Source: Sphingomicrobium marinum (lineage in GTDB: Bacteria; Pseudomonadota; Alphaproteobacteria; Sphingomonadales; Sphingomonadaceae). Taken from it: a DNA stretch of 64,000 nucleotides. The notes beneath the pieces were generated by a model. It was not told the DNA's origin and made no database searches. It saw only the letters and a program-made list of their open reading frames with translations. Position 1 is the stretch's first letter. Every line of letters begins with the position of its first letter. The translations under genes and the position numbers were made by a program. The stretch lies in NCBI RefSeq assembly GCF_026157105.1, contig NZ_JANPVQ010000001.1:737501-801500 (forward strand), read 5' to 3'. Of the stretch, positions 28,886 to 38,590 are shown piece after piece.

Positions 28886-29593
28886 GTGATCAATCGTAAG
28901 AATTTGCGCCGCTGGCACGTGTGGCTCGGCTGGCTTATCGGCGTGCCGTTCCTGATCTGGACGGTGTCGGGCCTGGTGATGGTCTGGAAGCCGATCGAGG
29001 AGGTGCGCGGCGCCGATCTGGTAGCGCCCGCCGCGGCAATCCCGATGGCCGAGGCCGTTACACTTCCCGACGTTCCCGATGGCGCGATGCTGTCTTCCCT
29101 GCGGCTCGAAAGCCGCGCGTCGGGCCCGGTATGGGTGGTGGAGTTCGAGGGCGGCGAAACGCGGCTGGCCAATCCCGGAACGGGCGACTGGATAGCGCCT
29201 TACGGTGCGGACGAGGCCTCCGCCGAATTCATGACGCGCTACGAAGGCGACAGCGAGATTGCCGAAATCCGCCGCACCGATGCCGAAAATCCGCCGCTCG
29301 ATTGGCGGCGCAACAGCGAGGCCTGGCAGATCGTCATGGCCAATGGCGATCACTTCTATGTCGACCCGGCCAGCGGCAGCATCGCGGCGCGGCGCACCGG
29401 CTGGTGGCGTATTTTCGACTTTTTCTGGGGTCTCCACATCATGGATCTCCAGACGCGCGAGGATACCTCCAACCTGTGGATCAAGAGCTTCGCAATCCTC
29501 GGCATCATCGCCACGTTGATGGCGCTGGTCCTGTTGCCGATGACCAGCCGCCGCAAGAAAAAGAAGAAGCTACAGGCCGAGCAAGCGTCCTAG
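28886..29593 (+). CDS. PepSY domain membrane protein
   Basis: A 235-residue protein: N-terminal Lys/Arg segment and a TM helix (WHVWLGWLIGVPFLIWTVSG), an extracytoplasmic PepSY-like domain (residues about 45-175, including FYVDPASGSIAARRTGWWRI), and a second TM near 190-212 (SFAILGIIATLMALVLL). PepSY_TM proteins are often linked to iron uptake or protease regulation; no specific role is visible here. The GTG start has GAGGAG six bases upstream. Its 3' end overlaps the convergent sppA gene by 24 bases. Confidence 0.78.
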   Translation: MINRKNLRRWHVWLGWLIGVPFLIWTVSGLVMVWKPIEEVRGADLVAPAAAIPMAEAVTLPDVPDGAMLSSLRLESRASGPVWVVEFEGGETRLANPGTGDWIAPYGADEASAEFMTRYEGDSEIAEIRRTDAENPPLDWRRNSEAWQIVMANGDHFYVDPASGSIAARRTGWWRIFDFFWGLHIMDLQTREDTSNLWIKSFAILGIIATLMALVLLPMTSRRKKKKKLQAEQAS

Positions 29594-31411
29594 CCAGTTG
29601 GGCGAGCGCGCCGGTTTGGCAGCCACCGGCTGGCCGGGGCCGCATTCGAGGCAGCGTGCCTGCATCACCGGTCCATCGAGCAACCGCTCGACATCGGCGA
29701 TGGCCTGTTCGATCAGTGCGCGCGGCGCAGGGTTGAGCGCGGCCAGCGGGTCGGCCTGCACATCGCTGCGTGCCGACGCGCCGAAGATCGACCCCAGCCA
29801 GCCGAGATCGCTTTCGCGGGTGACATAGACGACTTCGGTGTCGTCCAGCTTGGCCAGTTCGGCTGCCCGCGCGATGGCATCGTCCATATTGCCGAATTGG
29901 TCGATGAGGCCGATCTGCCGTGCGACGCCGCCGTCGTAGACGCGGCCGCCCGCCAAGGGCTCGAGACGGGCGACGGGAATGTCGCGCCCTTGCGACACCA
30001 GGGTCAGGAAGCGCGTGTAGACGTCATCGACGCCCGCCTGGAGAAAGGCATCCGCCGTCTCCGACGGGCCGGCGAGGAGGTCGGGCTCGCCCGATAGCGG
30101 GGTCGTCGCCACGCCATCGGCATTGAGGCCAACCTTTTCCAGCGTGCCTTCGAAGCTCGGCAGGATGGCGAATACGCCGATCGAACCGGTGATCGTCTCG
30201 GGCTGGGCGAAGATCTCGTCGGCTTCGGCAGCCACCCAGTAGCCACCCGATGCCGCCACGTTGGCAAAGCTTGCGACCACCGGAATGTCGTCTTCCTGCA
30301 CGGCAAGTATTGCTTGCCGGATGCGTTCGGAGGCGAGAACCGACCCACCCGGACTGTCGATGCGCACGACCAGCGCATCGAACTTGTCGTCGCGGTGCGC
30401 CCGTTCGATGGCATCGGCGAGGCTGGAGCCAAAGGCCGTGCCTTCGCCGCCGGTCCCGTCGGTTAGCGTGCCGGCAATGGTGACTACGCCGACGCGACCA
30501 TTGGGCTTCTCGACCTCCCTCGCGATATAATCCTCGAGGCGGGTATTCTTGAAAACATCCTCGCGGTCTTCGCCCCCAAGTTCGGCCAGCTTCTCGGCCC
30601 ACTCGGCGCGGGTGCCCAGCGTGTCGACGAGCCCGGCGCGCACCGCCGCCTCGCTGACATTGCCGTTCGCCGCTTCGATCATGCCGAGCGGGTTCATCAG
30701 CGCCAGCTCCATCTGCGCCGCGGGCCGCGCCGCCTCGACGTCCTCGCGCCAATGGCCGAGCATCGCGCGGGCAAGCCGTTCGCGATCCTCGCGCGCTTCG
30801 GGCGACATGGCGCTCAACGTGTAGGGCTCGGTCGCGCTCTTGTAGGTGCCCGCGCGGTACACGTTGGCGGTTACGCCGATGCGGTCGAAGAATTCGCCGT
30901 AGTAGAGCGTGTTGCCACCGGGCCCGGCAAAGGCGACTGCGCCTAGGGGGTTGAGCCAGATCTCACTGGCGTGGCTGGCGAGGTGATAGGCATCGTCCGA
31001 ATAGCCGGTGGCAAAGGCGATCACCGGCTTGCCCTCTTCGCGAATGGCTTCGAGTTCATCGGCCACGAGGCTGAGCGCCGCCGTTCCGCCGCCCAGGAAA
31101 CCGTCGAGATCGAGCGCGACCGCTTCGATGCGATCGTCTTCGCGCGCCTGCCGAAGCGCGGCGACCACATCGCGCAGCCGCCATTCGCCGAGCGTCGAGC
31201 CCATCAGCGCGGCCTCGATCGGGTCCTGCGCCGAGGGTTCTTCGACCACCACGCCATCGAGATCGACCCACAACACGCCGCCGTCGATGACAGGATCGGG
31301 CGTTCCGCGAAGGCCGACGTAGAGCACGCCGAAAAAGAGCAGCATGAAGATGAGCACGAGCACATCCTTCACGCCGACCAGCAATTTCCAAATAACCCGC
31401 GCAAATCCCAT
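29570..31411 (-). CDS. sppA: Signal peptide peptidase SppA, long (67K) type
   Basis: A 613-residue membrane-anchored serine protease with two tandem ClpP-like domains, as in E. coli SppA. A single TM occupies about residues 17-34. The general-base Lys is in VYRAGTYKSATEPY (Lys 191) and the nucleophile Ser in NVAASGGYWVAAEAD (Ser 388), spaced as in the E. coli Lys209/Ser409 dyad. It degrades cleaved signal peptides in the membrane. Two consecutive ATG codons (31414 and 31411) follow AAGGAG; I use the second, which gives six-base spacing. Confidence 0.93.
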   Translation of the reverse strand: MGFARVIWKLLVGVKDVLVLIFMLLFFGVLYVGLRGTPDPVIDGGVLWVDLDGVVVEEPSAQDPIEAALMGSTLGEWRLRDVVAALRQAREDDRIEAVALDLDGFLGGGTAALSLVADELEAIREEGKPVIAFATGYSDDAYHLASHASEIWLNPLGAVAFAGPGGNTLYYGEFFDRIGVTANVYRAGTYKSATEPYTLSAMSPEAREDRERLARAMLGHWREDVEAARPAAQMELALMNPLGMIEAANGNVSEAAVRAGLVDTLGTRAEWAEKLAELGGEDREDVFKNTRLEDYIAREVEKPNGRVGVVTIAGTLTDGTGGEGTAFGSSLADAIERAHRDDKFDALVVRIDSPGGSVLASERIRQAILAVQEDDIPVVASFANVAASGGYWVAAEADEIFAQPETITGSIGVFAILPSFEGTLEKVGLNADGVATTPLSGEPDLLAGPSETADAFLQAGVDDVYTRFLTLVSQGRDIPVARLEPLAGGRVYDGGVARQIGLIDQFGNMDDAIARAAELAKLDDTEVVYVTRESDLGWLGSIFGASARSDVQADPLAALNPAPRALIEQAIADVERLLDGPVMQARCLECGPGQPVAAKPARSPNWLGRLLGL

Positions 31412-31521
31412 CATCGTCTCCTTGTGCAGCCAAGATAGGGGCGTTTTTGGCAGACGCCACCCCGCTCTTGGTCCCATTTTGATGGACTTGTGACCGAATA
31501 AGCGCCTAGCGCCGCCCGACG

Positions 31522-32937
31522 ATGAGCAAGCAGGGGATCAGGACGCCGAGCTGGAAGCGCGAACTTCGCGCCACCCTCGCGCTCGCCTGGCCGCTGATCC
31601 TGACGAACCTGACGATGGCGTCGGTGCAGGCGATCGACACGTTCTTTATCGGCCGATACGGCACGAGCGAGCTCGCGGCGGTCGCGCTCGGGCTCAACCT
31701 GACCTTTGCGCTCAACCTGATCGCGTTGGGCATCATTACCGCCGCTTCGCCGATGATGGCGACAGCGCTGGGGCGCGGGCGCGGACGAGTGAAGGACGTC
31801 CGCCGCAGCTTCCGCCAGTCGGTGTGGCTCGCCATGACCGTCACCGTGCCGCTGTGGGCGGTGCTGATGAACGCCGACACGGTGATCAACTGGCTGGGGC
31901 AGGACCCCGCGCTGGCCGACAATGCGCAGGTATTCCTGTGGGGCTACCTGTGGTCGACCTTTCTGTTCCTCTTGTTTAACGCGCTGCGCCACTTCCTGGC
32001 GGCGCTCGAACGGCCGGGCTGGATCCTCGTCATCTCGGCTGCCGCCATTCCGATCAATTCGCTGCTCGACTATGCGCTGATCTTCGGGGAGCTTGGCGCG
32101 CCTGAATTTGGCGTGTTCGGGGCCGGGATCGCGAGCACGATCACGTGGCTTTTGCTCGCCGCAGCCATGATCATCGTGGTGCTGACCGATCGCCAGTTCC
32201 GCCGGTTTCATCTGTTTGCGCGGTTTTGGAAGCCCGATTGGGCGCGCTATCGGCGAATGTGGAAACTTGGTCTGCCGATCGGGCTAGCCATGGGCTTCGA
32301 AGGCGGCATCTTTTCGGCCGCGGCGTACCTGATGGGGCTCGTCAGCGAAGATGCACTCGCCGCCCATGCCATCGCGCTGCAAATCGCGGCGCTGTCGTTC
32401 ATGGTGCCGTGGGGCATCGCGCAGGCGGCGACGGTGCGCGTCGGGATCATGCTGGGGCGCGGCGACAAGGAAGGCATCGCGCAGGCCGGGTGGACGGCAT
32501 GGATACTCGCCGTCGGCTTCATGAGTTTTATGGCCTTCTTCCTGTTCCTCTTCCCCGAAGAACTGATCGGCCTCTTCCTTGCCGACACGCCTGAAAATGC
32601 CTCGGTGCTGGCGCTCGGCGCTTCATTCCTGATCGTCGCCGCCATTTTCCAGATCGTCGACGGCGCGCAGGTCGTGGGCGCCGGCATATTGCGCGGGCTG
32701 CACGATACGCGCGTGCCGATGATCTTCACCTTCGTCGGTTACTGGCTGATCGGTATTGGCGTTGGCGCGTGGCTCGCATTCGAGGCGGGCTGGGACGGGG
32801 TCGGCATCTGGACCGGACTCGCCGTCGGCCTGGCCATCGTCGCGGTCCTGATGCTCGGGCGTTGGCTGATGCGCGAGCGGCTCGGCCTGACAGAGGACGA
32901 AGCGAGCAAAAAAATTTCCGCGCCACCCGTTGACTAG
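31522..32937 (+). CDS. MATE family multidrug efflux transporter
   Basis: A 471-residue membrane protein with twelve predicted helices in two related halves, the first starting WPLILTNLTMASVQAIDTFF and the second KLGLPIGLAMGFEGGIFSAA. The pattern fits NorM-like MATE exporters, which expel cationic drugs in exchange for Na+ or H+. The family's [17 protein letters not shown] region is present. No ribosome site is obvious before the ATG. The C-terminal stop is close to the groESL control region. Confidence 0.9.
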   Translation: MSKQGIRTPSWKRELRATLALAWPLILTNLTMASVQAIDTFFIGRYGTSELAAVALGLNLTFALNLIALGIITAASPMMATALGRGRGRVKDVRRSFRQSVWLAMTVTVPLWAVLMNADTVINWLGQDPALADNAQVFLWGYLWSTFLFLLFNALRHFLAALERPGWILVISAAAIPINSLLDYALIFGELGAPEFGVFGAGIASTITWLLLAAAMIIVVLTDRQFRRFHLFARFWKPDWARYRRMWKLGLPIGLAMGFEGGIFSAAAYLMGLVSEDALAAHAIALQIAALSFMVPWGIAQAATVRVGIMLGRGDKEGIAQAGWTAWILAVGFMSFMAFFLFLFPEELIGLFLADTPENASVLALGASFLIVAAIFQIVDGAQVVGAGILRGLHDTRVPMIFTFVGYWLIGIGVGAWLAFEAGWDGVGIWTGLAVGLAIVAVLMLGRWLMRERLGLTEDEASKKISAPPVD

Positions 32938-32968
32938 TAGGAATGTGCGCACCAAATGCCCTGCAAGC

Positions 32969-32995
32969 TTAGCACTCTCGTGCGAAGAGTGCTAA
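32969..32995. promoter_or_regulatory. CIRCE operator (HrcA site) of groESL
   Basis: TTAGCACTC (32969-32977), nine bases, GAGTGCTAA (32987-32995): a perfect match to the CIRCE consensus. HrcA repressor binds it and represses groESL until heat shock. It lies 39 bases upstream of the groES ATG, where it would cover the 5' end of the transcript. Confidence 0.96.
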
Positions 32996-33034
32996 GTGTT
33001 GTGACAACGAACACTCAAGCAAGAGAGGGGCCCC

Positions 33035-33322
33035 ATGGGTTTCAAACCGCTTCACGATCGTGTCCTCGTCCGCCGTGTCGAGGCTGAAGAAAAGACCGCT
33101 GGCGGGATCATCATTCCCGATAGCGCGAAGGAAAAGCCGCAGGAAGGCGAAGTCGTCGCCGCCGGTTCGGGCGCCAAGTCCGAAGACGGCAAGGTGACGC
33201 CGCTGGACGTCAAGGCCGGCGACAAGATCCTGTTCGGCAAGTGGTCGGGCACCGAGGTCAAGCTCGACGGCGAAGACCTGATCATCATGAAGGAAAGCGA
33301 CATTCTCGGCATCGTTGGCTGA
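33035..33322 (+). CDS. groES: Co-chaperonin GroES
   Basis: A 95-residue GroES. The N-terminus [20 protein letters not shown] and mobile loop [20 protein letters not shown] are typical, as is the ending [14 protein letters not shown]. It caps the GroEL ring during protein folding. Strong ribosome site GAGAGGGG before ATG. Regulated by the CIRCE element upstream. Confidence 0.98.
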   Translation: MGFKPLHDRVLVRRVEAEEKTAGGIIIPDSAKEKPQEGEVVAAGSGAKSEDGKVTPLDVKAGDKILFGKWSGTEVKLDGEDLIIMKESDILGIVG

Positions 33323-33356
33323 GCCTCGCTTCCTCTTAAGAGTTCAAACTAGATAG

Positions 33357-35024
<1,668 letters not shown>

Positions 35025-35055
35025 GCTTCCACCATCCAGCACTGCTGAATAAGAG

Positions 35056-35083
35056 AAGGCCGGGGTTCACGCCCCGGCCTTTT
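35056..35083 (+). terminator. Rho-independent terminator after groEL
   Basis: Stem AAGGCCGGGG (35056-35065), loop TTCACG, stem CCCCGGCCTT (35072-35081), followed by TT to give four T. It is placed 32 bases after the groEL stop. Confidence 0.9.
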
Positions 35084-35159
35084 CTGCGTTTGGGCTTAGC
35101 GATCTTCCCAAGAACCCGTTTTGCGCGCATGTTCCGCGCAAATAGTTAGGGGAACCCGT

Positions 35160-36992
35160 ATGATCCGCTTTGCTGCCCTTTTTCTTGCATCTGCTGCCGT
35201 ACCCGTCGCTGTGCCGGCCATGGCCGCCGATCATCATGCAACTGCGACCAGCGAGGCCGAACGCCTCACGGCGTGGTTTGACGAGAAGTTCGAAGAGGAA
35301 TTGGCGTTTTCCCCGATCCGGCAGACCGCGCTCGGCCGGCGAACCGATTATGACAAGATCGACGATTATTCGAATGCGGCGATCGATCGCCAGCTGGCGT
35401 GGCGTCGCGCCGCCGTCGCCGAGATGCGTGCGAACTTCGATTATGACACGCTCCCCGCGGATGCACAGCTCAGCTGGCTGATGTTCGAATGGCGGCTCGA
35501 ACAGGCGGAGCAGGACGCGCGTTATCGCGACCGCATGTACATTCTCCATCAGATGAACGGCACGCATACGCAGTTGCCGAGCTTTCTGATCAGCCAGCAC
35601 GCTGTCGAGAGCGACAGCGACATGCAGGCCTTCATTGCGCGTGTTGGCGGCATCGGGCGGGCGATCGACCAGTTGCTGGTGCGCGTACAGGCCAACGCCG
35701 TGCGCGACGTGCGCCCGCCGCAATTCGCCTATGACGCGGTCATCGAAGAATCGCGCAAGCTGACCAGCGGCGCGCCGTTCTCCGGGGACGGCGACAGCGC
35801 CTTATGGGAGGCGGGGACAGCGCATATCGAAGCGCTGCGCGAGAGCGGCGCGATCGATGCGATGCGCGCCGATGTGCTGCGAAGCGAACTGCGTAATGCG
35901 CTGCTCACGCAAATGGGTCCGGCCTACCGCCGCTTGGCCGACTGGTTCGAGGCTGACCGGCCCAATGCCGATGCCGAAGCGCGCGGGGTTTGGGCGCTCG
36001 ATGAAGGCAGGGCCTTTTACCTCAATCGGCTGGCGGCGATGACGACGACCGAATTGACCGCGAACGAGATCCACGACATCGGTCTTTCCGAGGTCGCTCG
36101 CATTCGCGGCGAGATGGAGGCGATCAAGGACCAGGTCGGCTTCGACGGCACGCTCGAAGAATTTTTCACCTTCATGCGCGAGGACGACCGCTTCTATTTC
36201 TCGAACGATGATGCGGGGGCGCAGGACTATATCGCGGCCGCCGAGAAGCACCTGGCGTTCATCAACGAGCGCCTGCCCGAATTCTTCGGCGTGCTGCCAA
36301 AGGCCGATCTTGTCGTGAAGCGGGTCGAACCTTTCCGCGAACAGGACGGCGCGGCGCAGCATTATCGCCCCGGCACGCCGGACGGATCGCGCCCTGGTGT
36401 CTATTACGCGCATCTCAGCGACATGCGGGCGATGCCGATCCCGCCGCTGGAAGTGATTGCCTATCACGAAGGCAATCCTGGCCATCACATGCAAAACAGC
36501 ATTGCGCAGGAACTTGAGGGCGTCCCCAATTTCCGCAGCCAGGGCGACTATATCTCCGCTTTTGGCGAGGGCTGGGCGCTCTATTCGGAGCTGCTGGCGA
36601 AGGAAATGGGCGCGTATGAGGATCCCTATTCGGACTTCGGACGACTGACGACCGAAATGTGGCGCGCCATTCGGCTAGTGGTGGACACGGGTATTCATTC
36701 GAAGGGCTGGGGCGAGCAGCAGGCGATCGACTATTTCCTCGCCAATTCGCCGATGCCCGAAACCACCGTGCGTTCCGAGGTACGCCGTTACATCGTCTGG
36801 CCCGGACAGGCGACGGCCTACAAGATCGGCATGATCAAGATTCAGGACCTGCGCGCCATGGCGGAGCGTGAACTGGGCGACGAATTCGACATTCGCGGCT
36901 TCCACGACACGGTGCTTGGCGGTGGTCCGGTGCCGCTTGGCATCCTGGAGAAGCGCGTCGAGCAGTGGGTGGCGGCGAAGAAAGCCGACTAG
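35160..36992 (+). CDS. Secreted DUF885 family (putative M32-like) metallopeptidase
   Basis: A 610-residue exported protein with a signal peptide (FAALFLASAAVPVAVPAMA). DUF885 members carry a zinc-peptidase-like signature, seen here as VIAYHEGNPGHHMQNSIAQE (near residue 438), with a downstream SAFGEGWALYSELLAKEMG that may supply further ligands. It could act as a periplasmic peptidase; substrates are unknown. I start at ATG 35160, where a signal peptide begins and GGGGA precedes it; the frame is open 39 bases further upstream. Its stop overlaps that of the tiny lipoprotein gene on the other strand. Confidence 0.82.
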   Translation: MIRFAALFLASAAVPVAVPAMAADHHATATSEAERLTAWFDEKFEEELAFSPIRQTALGRRTDYDKIDDYSNAAIDRQLAWRRAAVAEMRANFDYDTLPADAQLSWLMFEWRLEQAEQDARYRDRMYILHQMNGTHTQLPSFLISQHAVESDSDMQAFIARVGGIGRAIDQLLVRVQANAVRDVRPPQFAYDAVIEESRKLTSGAPFSGDGDSALWEAGTAHIEALRESGAIDAMRADVLRSELRNALLTQMGPAYRRLADWFEADRPNADAEARGVWALDEGRAFYLNRLAAMTTTELTANEIHDIGLSEVARIRGEMEAIKDQVGFDGTLEEFFTFMREDDRFYFSNDDAGAQDYIAAAEKHLAFINERLPEFFGVLPKADLVVKRVEPFREQDGAAQHYRPGTPDGSRPGVYYAHLSDMRAMPIPPLEVIAYHEGNPGHHMQNSIAQELEGVPNFRSQGDYISAFGEGWALYSELLAKEMGAYEDPYSDFGRLTTEMWRAIRLVVDTGIHSKGWGEQQAIDYFLANSPMPETTVRSEVRRYIVWPGQATAYKIGMIKIQDLRAMAERELGDEFDIRGFHDTVLGGGPVPLGILEKRVEQWVAAKKAD

Positions 36993-37114
36993 TCCTCGTC
37001 GAGCATGTTCTCGATATCGTCGAGGCGCTGGGTCTCCTCGTTCGTGGGGCGTTCGACGGTCTCGCTCGAACAGGCGGCGAGGAGCAGCAGCAAAAGTGGG
37101 GTAATGTGCGTCAT
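36989..37114 (-). CDS. 41-residue predicted lipoprotein
   Basis: A very short gene: MTHITPLLLLLLAACSSE is a lipoprotein signal peptide with lipobox Leu-Ala-Ala-Cys at residues 12-15, leaving a mature peptide of only 27 residues (about half of them acidic or basic, ending NMLDED). The ATG is preceded by AGG at six bases. The stop overlaps that of the DUF885 gene. The lipobox and the clean signal argue that it is real, though its size means confidence is moderate. Function unknown. Confidence 0.6.
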   Translation of the reverse strand: MTHITPLLLLLLAACSSETVERPTNEETQRLDDIENMLDED

Positions 37115-37128
37115 CAGAGCCTAAACGA

Positions 37129-37162
37129 AAAAGGGCCGCCCGGTTTCCCGGACGGCCCTTTT
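37129..37162. terminator. Bidirectional terminator-like hairpin
   Basis: Arms 37129-37143 and 37148-37162 form 14 pairs with one C/A mismatch around a TTTC loop. T runs flank it on both strands (37159-37162 on plus; 37132-37128 on minus). On the minus strand it ends transcription from the Glu/Ala-rich lipoprotein gene at 37183-37410, 20 bases after that stop. Confidence 0.82.
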
Positions 37163-37182
37163 CATATGCTGAAAGCTAAAGC

Positions 37183-37410
37183 TTACTCAGCAGCAGCTTC
37201 GTCAGCCGTTTCTTCGACTTCAGCCATCGCTTCGTCAGCAACGTTTTCCATGGCATCCATGGCGTTGTCGGCAGCGGTTTCAGCTTCCATCGCGGTTTCT
37301 TCAACCGCATTTTCGGTGACGTCGACGGTGTTTTCGACCGTGTCGTCGCCAGCTTCGCAAGCGGCGAGGCCGAGGGCCAGAACCGCAGCAGTGAGTGCAA
37401 CCTTCTTCAT
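37183..37410 (-). CDS. Small Ala/Glu-rich lipoprotein
   Basis: A 75-residue predicted lipoprotein: MKKVALTAAVLALGLAACEA has a lipobox (Leu-Ala-Ala-Cys), and the mature part is a strongly acidic repeat of Ala, Glu, Thr, Asp, Met and Val with heptad spacing (VENTVDVTENAVEETAMEAE), likely a helix or coiled coil. There is no recognisable domain. It could be an entericidin-like or structural envelope lipoprotein; both are guesses. It is monocistronic, ended by the hairpin at 37129-37162. Confidence 0.75.
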   Translation of the reverse strand: MKKVALTAAVLALGLAACEAGDDTVENTVDVTENAVEETAMEAETAADNAMDAMENVADEAMAEVEETADEAAAE

Positions 37411-37566
37411 GATAATCTAATCCCTTGCATTGCGTGCCCGCTCATGCGCGCACAAGGCAACGGCCCACCGTTTTACGGGCGGGCCTGCGCGCTCAAATAT
37501 AGGGATTCTTCTTACTGTGCAATGTCCATTTTGTTGCACTGCACATAGGTTAAGTTTTGCGGTCGA

Positions 37567-37585
37567 TAAGTGAAAATCTCACTTA
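37567..37585. promoter_or_regulatory. Palindrome upstream of the methionine operon
   Basis: TAAGTGA, five bases (AAATC), TCACTTA: perfect 7-bp arms. It lies seven bases before the candidate -35 element at 37592 and could bind an activator or a second dimer of the ArsR-type regulator. Its sequence differs from the palindrome at 37598-37619, so they may have different binders. Confidence 0.55.
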
Positions 37586-37591
37586 AATGGG

Positions 37592-37619
37592 TTGCCACAT
37601 ATAAAGAACTGTTTATATG
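37592..37619 (+). promoter_or_regulatory. Candidate promoter overlapped by ArsR-type operator, methionine operon
   Basis: CATATAAA, six bases (GAACTG), TTTATATG at 37598-37619 is a perfect 8-bp-arm palindrome with the AT-rich look of ArsR/SmtB operators. A sigma-70-like promoter can be read through it: TTGCCA (37592-37597), 16 bases, TATATG (37614-37619). The start point would fall close to ATG 37628, so the mRNA may be nearly leaderless. A bound repressor would cover the spacer and -10 region. Confidence 0.6.
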
Positions 37620-37627
37620 CGCAAATC

Positions 37628-38590
37628 ATGACCGGCGACCTGCCTCTCACACACCGCTTCCAGGCGCTTGGCGATGCGACGCGACTGCGCATCCTTATGC
37701 TGGTGGCGCAGGTCGAGCTGACGGTGGGTGAGATCGCGCATGTGCTAGGGCAAAGCCAGCCGAGCATTTCGCGCCACGTGCGGATCCTCGATGAAGCCGG
37801 GCTGGTCCGCCGTCGCCGCGAAGGGGCCTGGGTGTTCGTCGAACCGGCACGCGACACAGCCGATTATCTCTTGTCGGGGTTGATTGCGGGCACCGCCACG
37901 GCGGACGATGAAGCGGTCTTCGCCGCCGATGCATCGCGCCTTGCCGCCGTGCAGCGCGAACGCGCCGAAGCCGCCGCAATCTATTTTGCCGAACGCGCCG
38001 AGCAGTGGGATACGCTGCGCCAGCTCCATGTTTCGGAGACCGATGTCGAAGCGGCAATGGAAGGGCTGGTCGGTTCGCGGCCCATCGGCCGACTGGTCGA
38101 TATCGGAACGGGCACGGGCCGGATGCTGGAAATCTTCGCGCCGCGCGCGAGCGATGCGATCGGGATCGACCGGTCGCCCGAAATGCTGCGCCTGGCGCGG
38201 GTCAAGCTGGACGAGGCGGGCGTCACCGGCGCAAGCCTTCGCCAGGGCGACATGTTCGCCCTTCCGCTTCCCGATGATCACGCCGATACGGTCATCCTGC
38301 ACCTGGTCCTGCATTTTGCGGCGACGCCCGGGCAGGTCATCGCCGAGGCAGCGCGCATCCTGCGCCCCGGCGGCCAACTGTTGATCGCCGATTTCGCGCC
38401 GCACGAGCGCGAGGAATTGCGGCGCCAGCTCAAACACCAACGTCTTGGTTTTGCCGACGACGCCATGCAGCGCTGGTTCAGCGCTGCCAACCTGGAAGGC
38501 GAGGCGCCGCTTTGCCTCGATGGCGGCGAATTGTCGGTTAATCTGTGGCGCGCCACCTATCCCCCCATTTCGCGAAGTGAAGCGGCATGA
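37628..38590 (+). CDS. ArsR-family regulator fused to a SAM-dependent methyltransferase domain
   Basis: A 320-residue fusion. Residues 1-95 form an ArsR winged helix (HRFQALGDATRLRILMLVAQ; VLGQSQPSISRHVRILDEAG). Residues about 130-315 form a class I methyltransferase with the SAM loop VDIGTGTGRMLEIFAPRASD and DNA-typical GIDRSPEMLRLARVKL. It precedes metF and overlaps it by four bases. The likely role is control of methionine synthesis, with the methyltransferase domain sensing SAM or SAH, similar in concept to SahR. I use ATG 37628; the TTG at 37592 lies within the candidate promoter. Confidence 0.85.
   Translation: MTGDLPLTHRFQALGDATRLRILMLVAQVELTVGEIAHVLGQSQPSISRHVRILDEAGLVRRRREGAWVFVEPARDTADYLLSGLIAGTATADDEAVFAADASRLAAVQRERAEAAAIYFAERAEQWDTLRQLHVSETDVEAAMEGLVGSRPIGRLVDIGTGTGRMLEIFAPRASDAIGIDRSPEMLRLARVKLDEAGVTGASLRQGDMFALPLPDDHADTVILHLVLHFAATPGQVIAEAARILRPGGQLLIADFAPHEREELRRQLKHQRLGFADDAMQRWFSAANLEGEAPLCLDGGELSVNLWRATYPPISRSEAA

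Noticed and set aside
37592..37627. TTG start giving the ArsR fusion 12 extra residues
   Set aside because: The extra codons lie across the palindrome and likely promoter, and the ArsR domain begins normally after ATG 37628.
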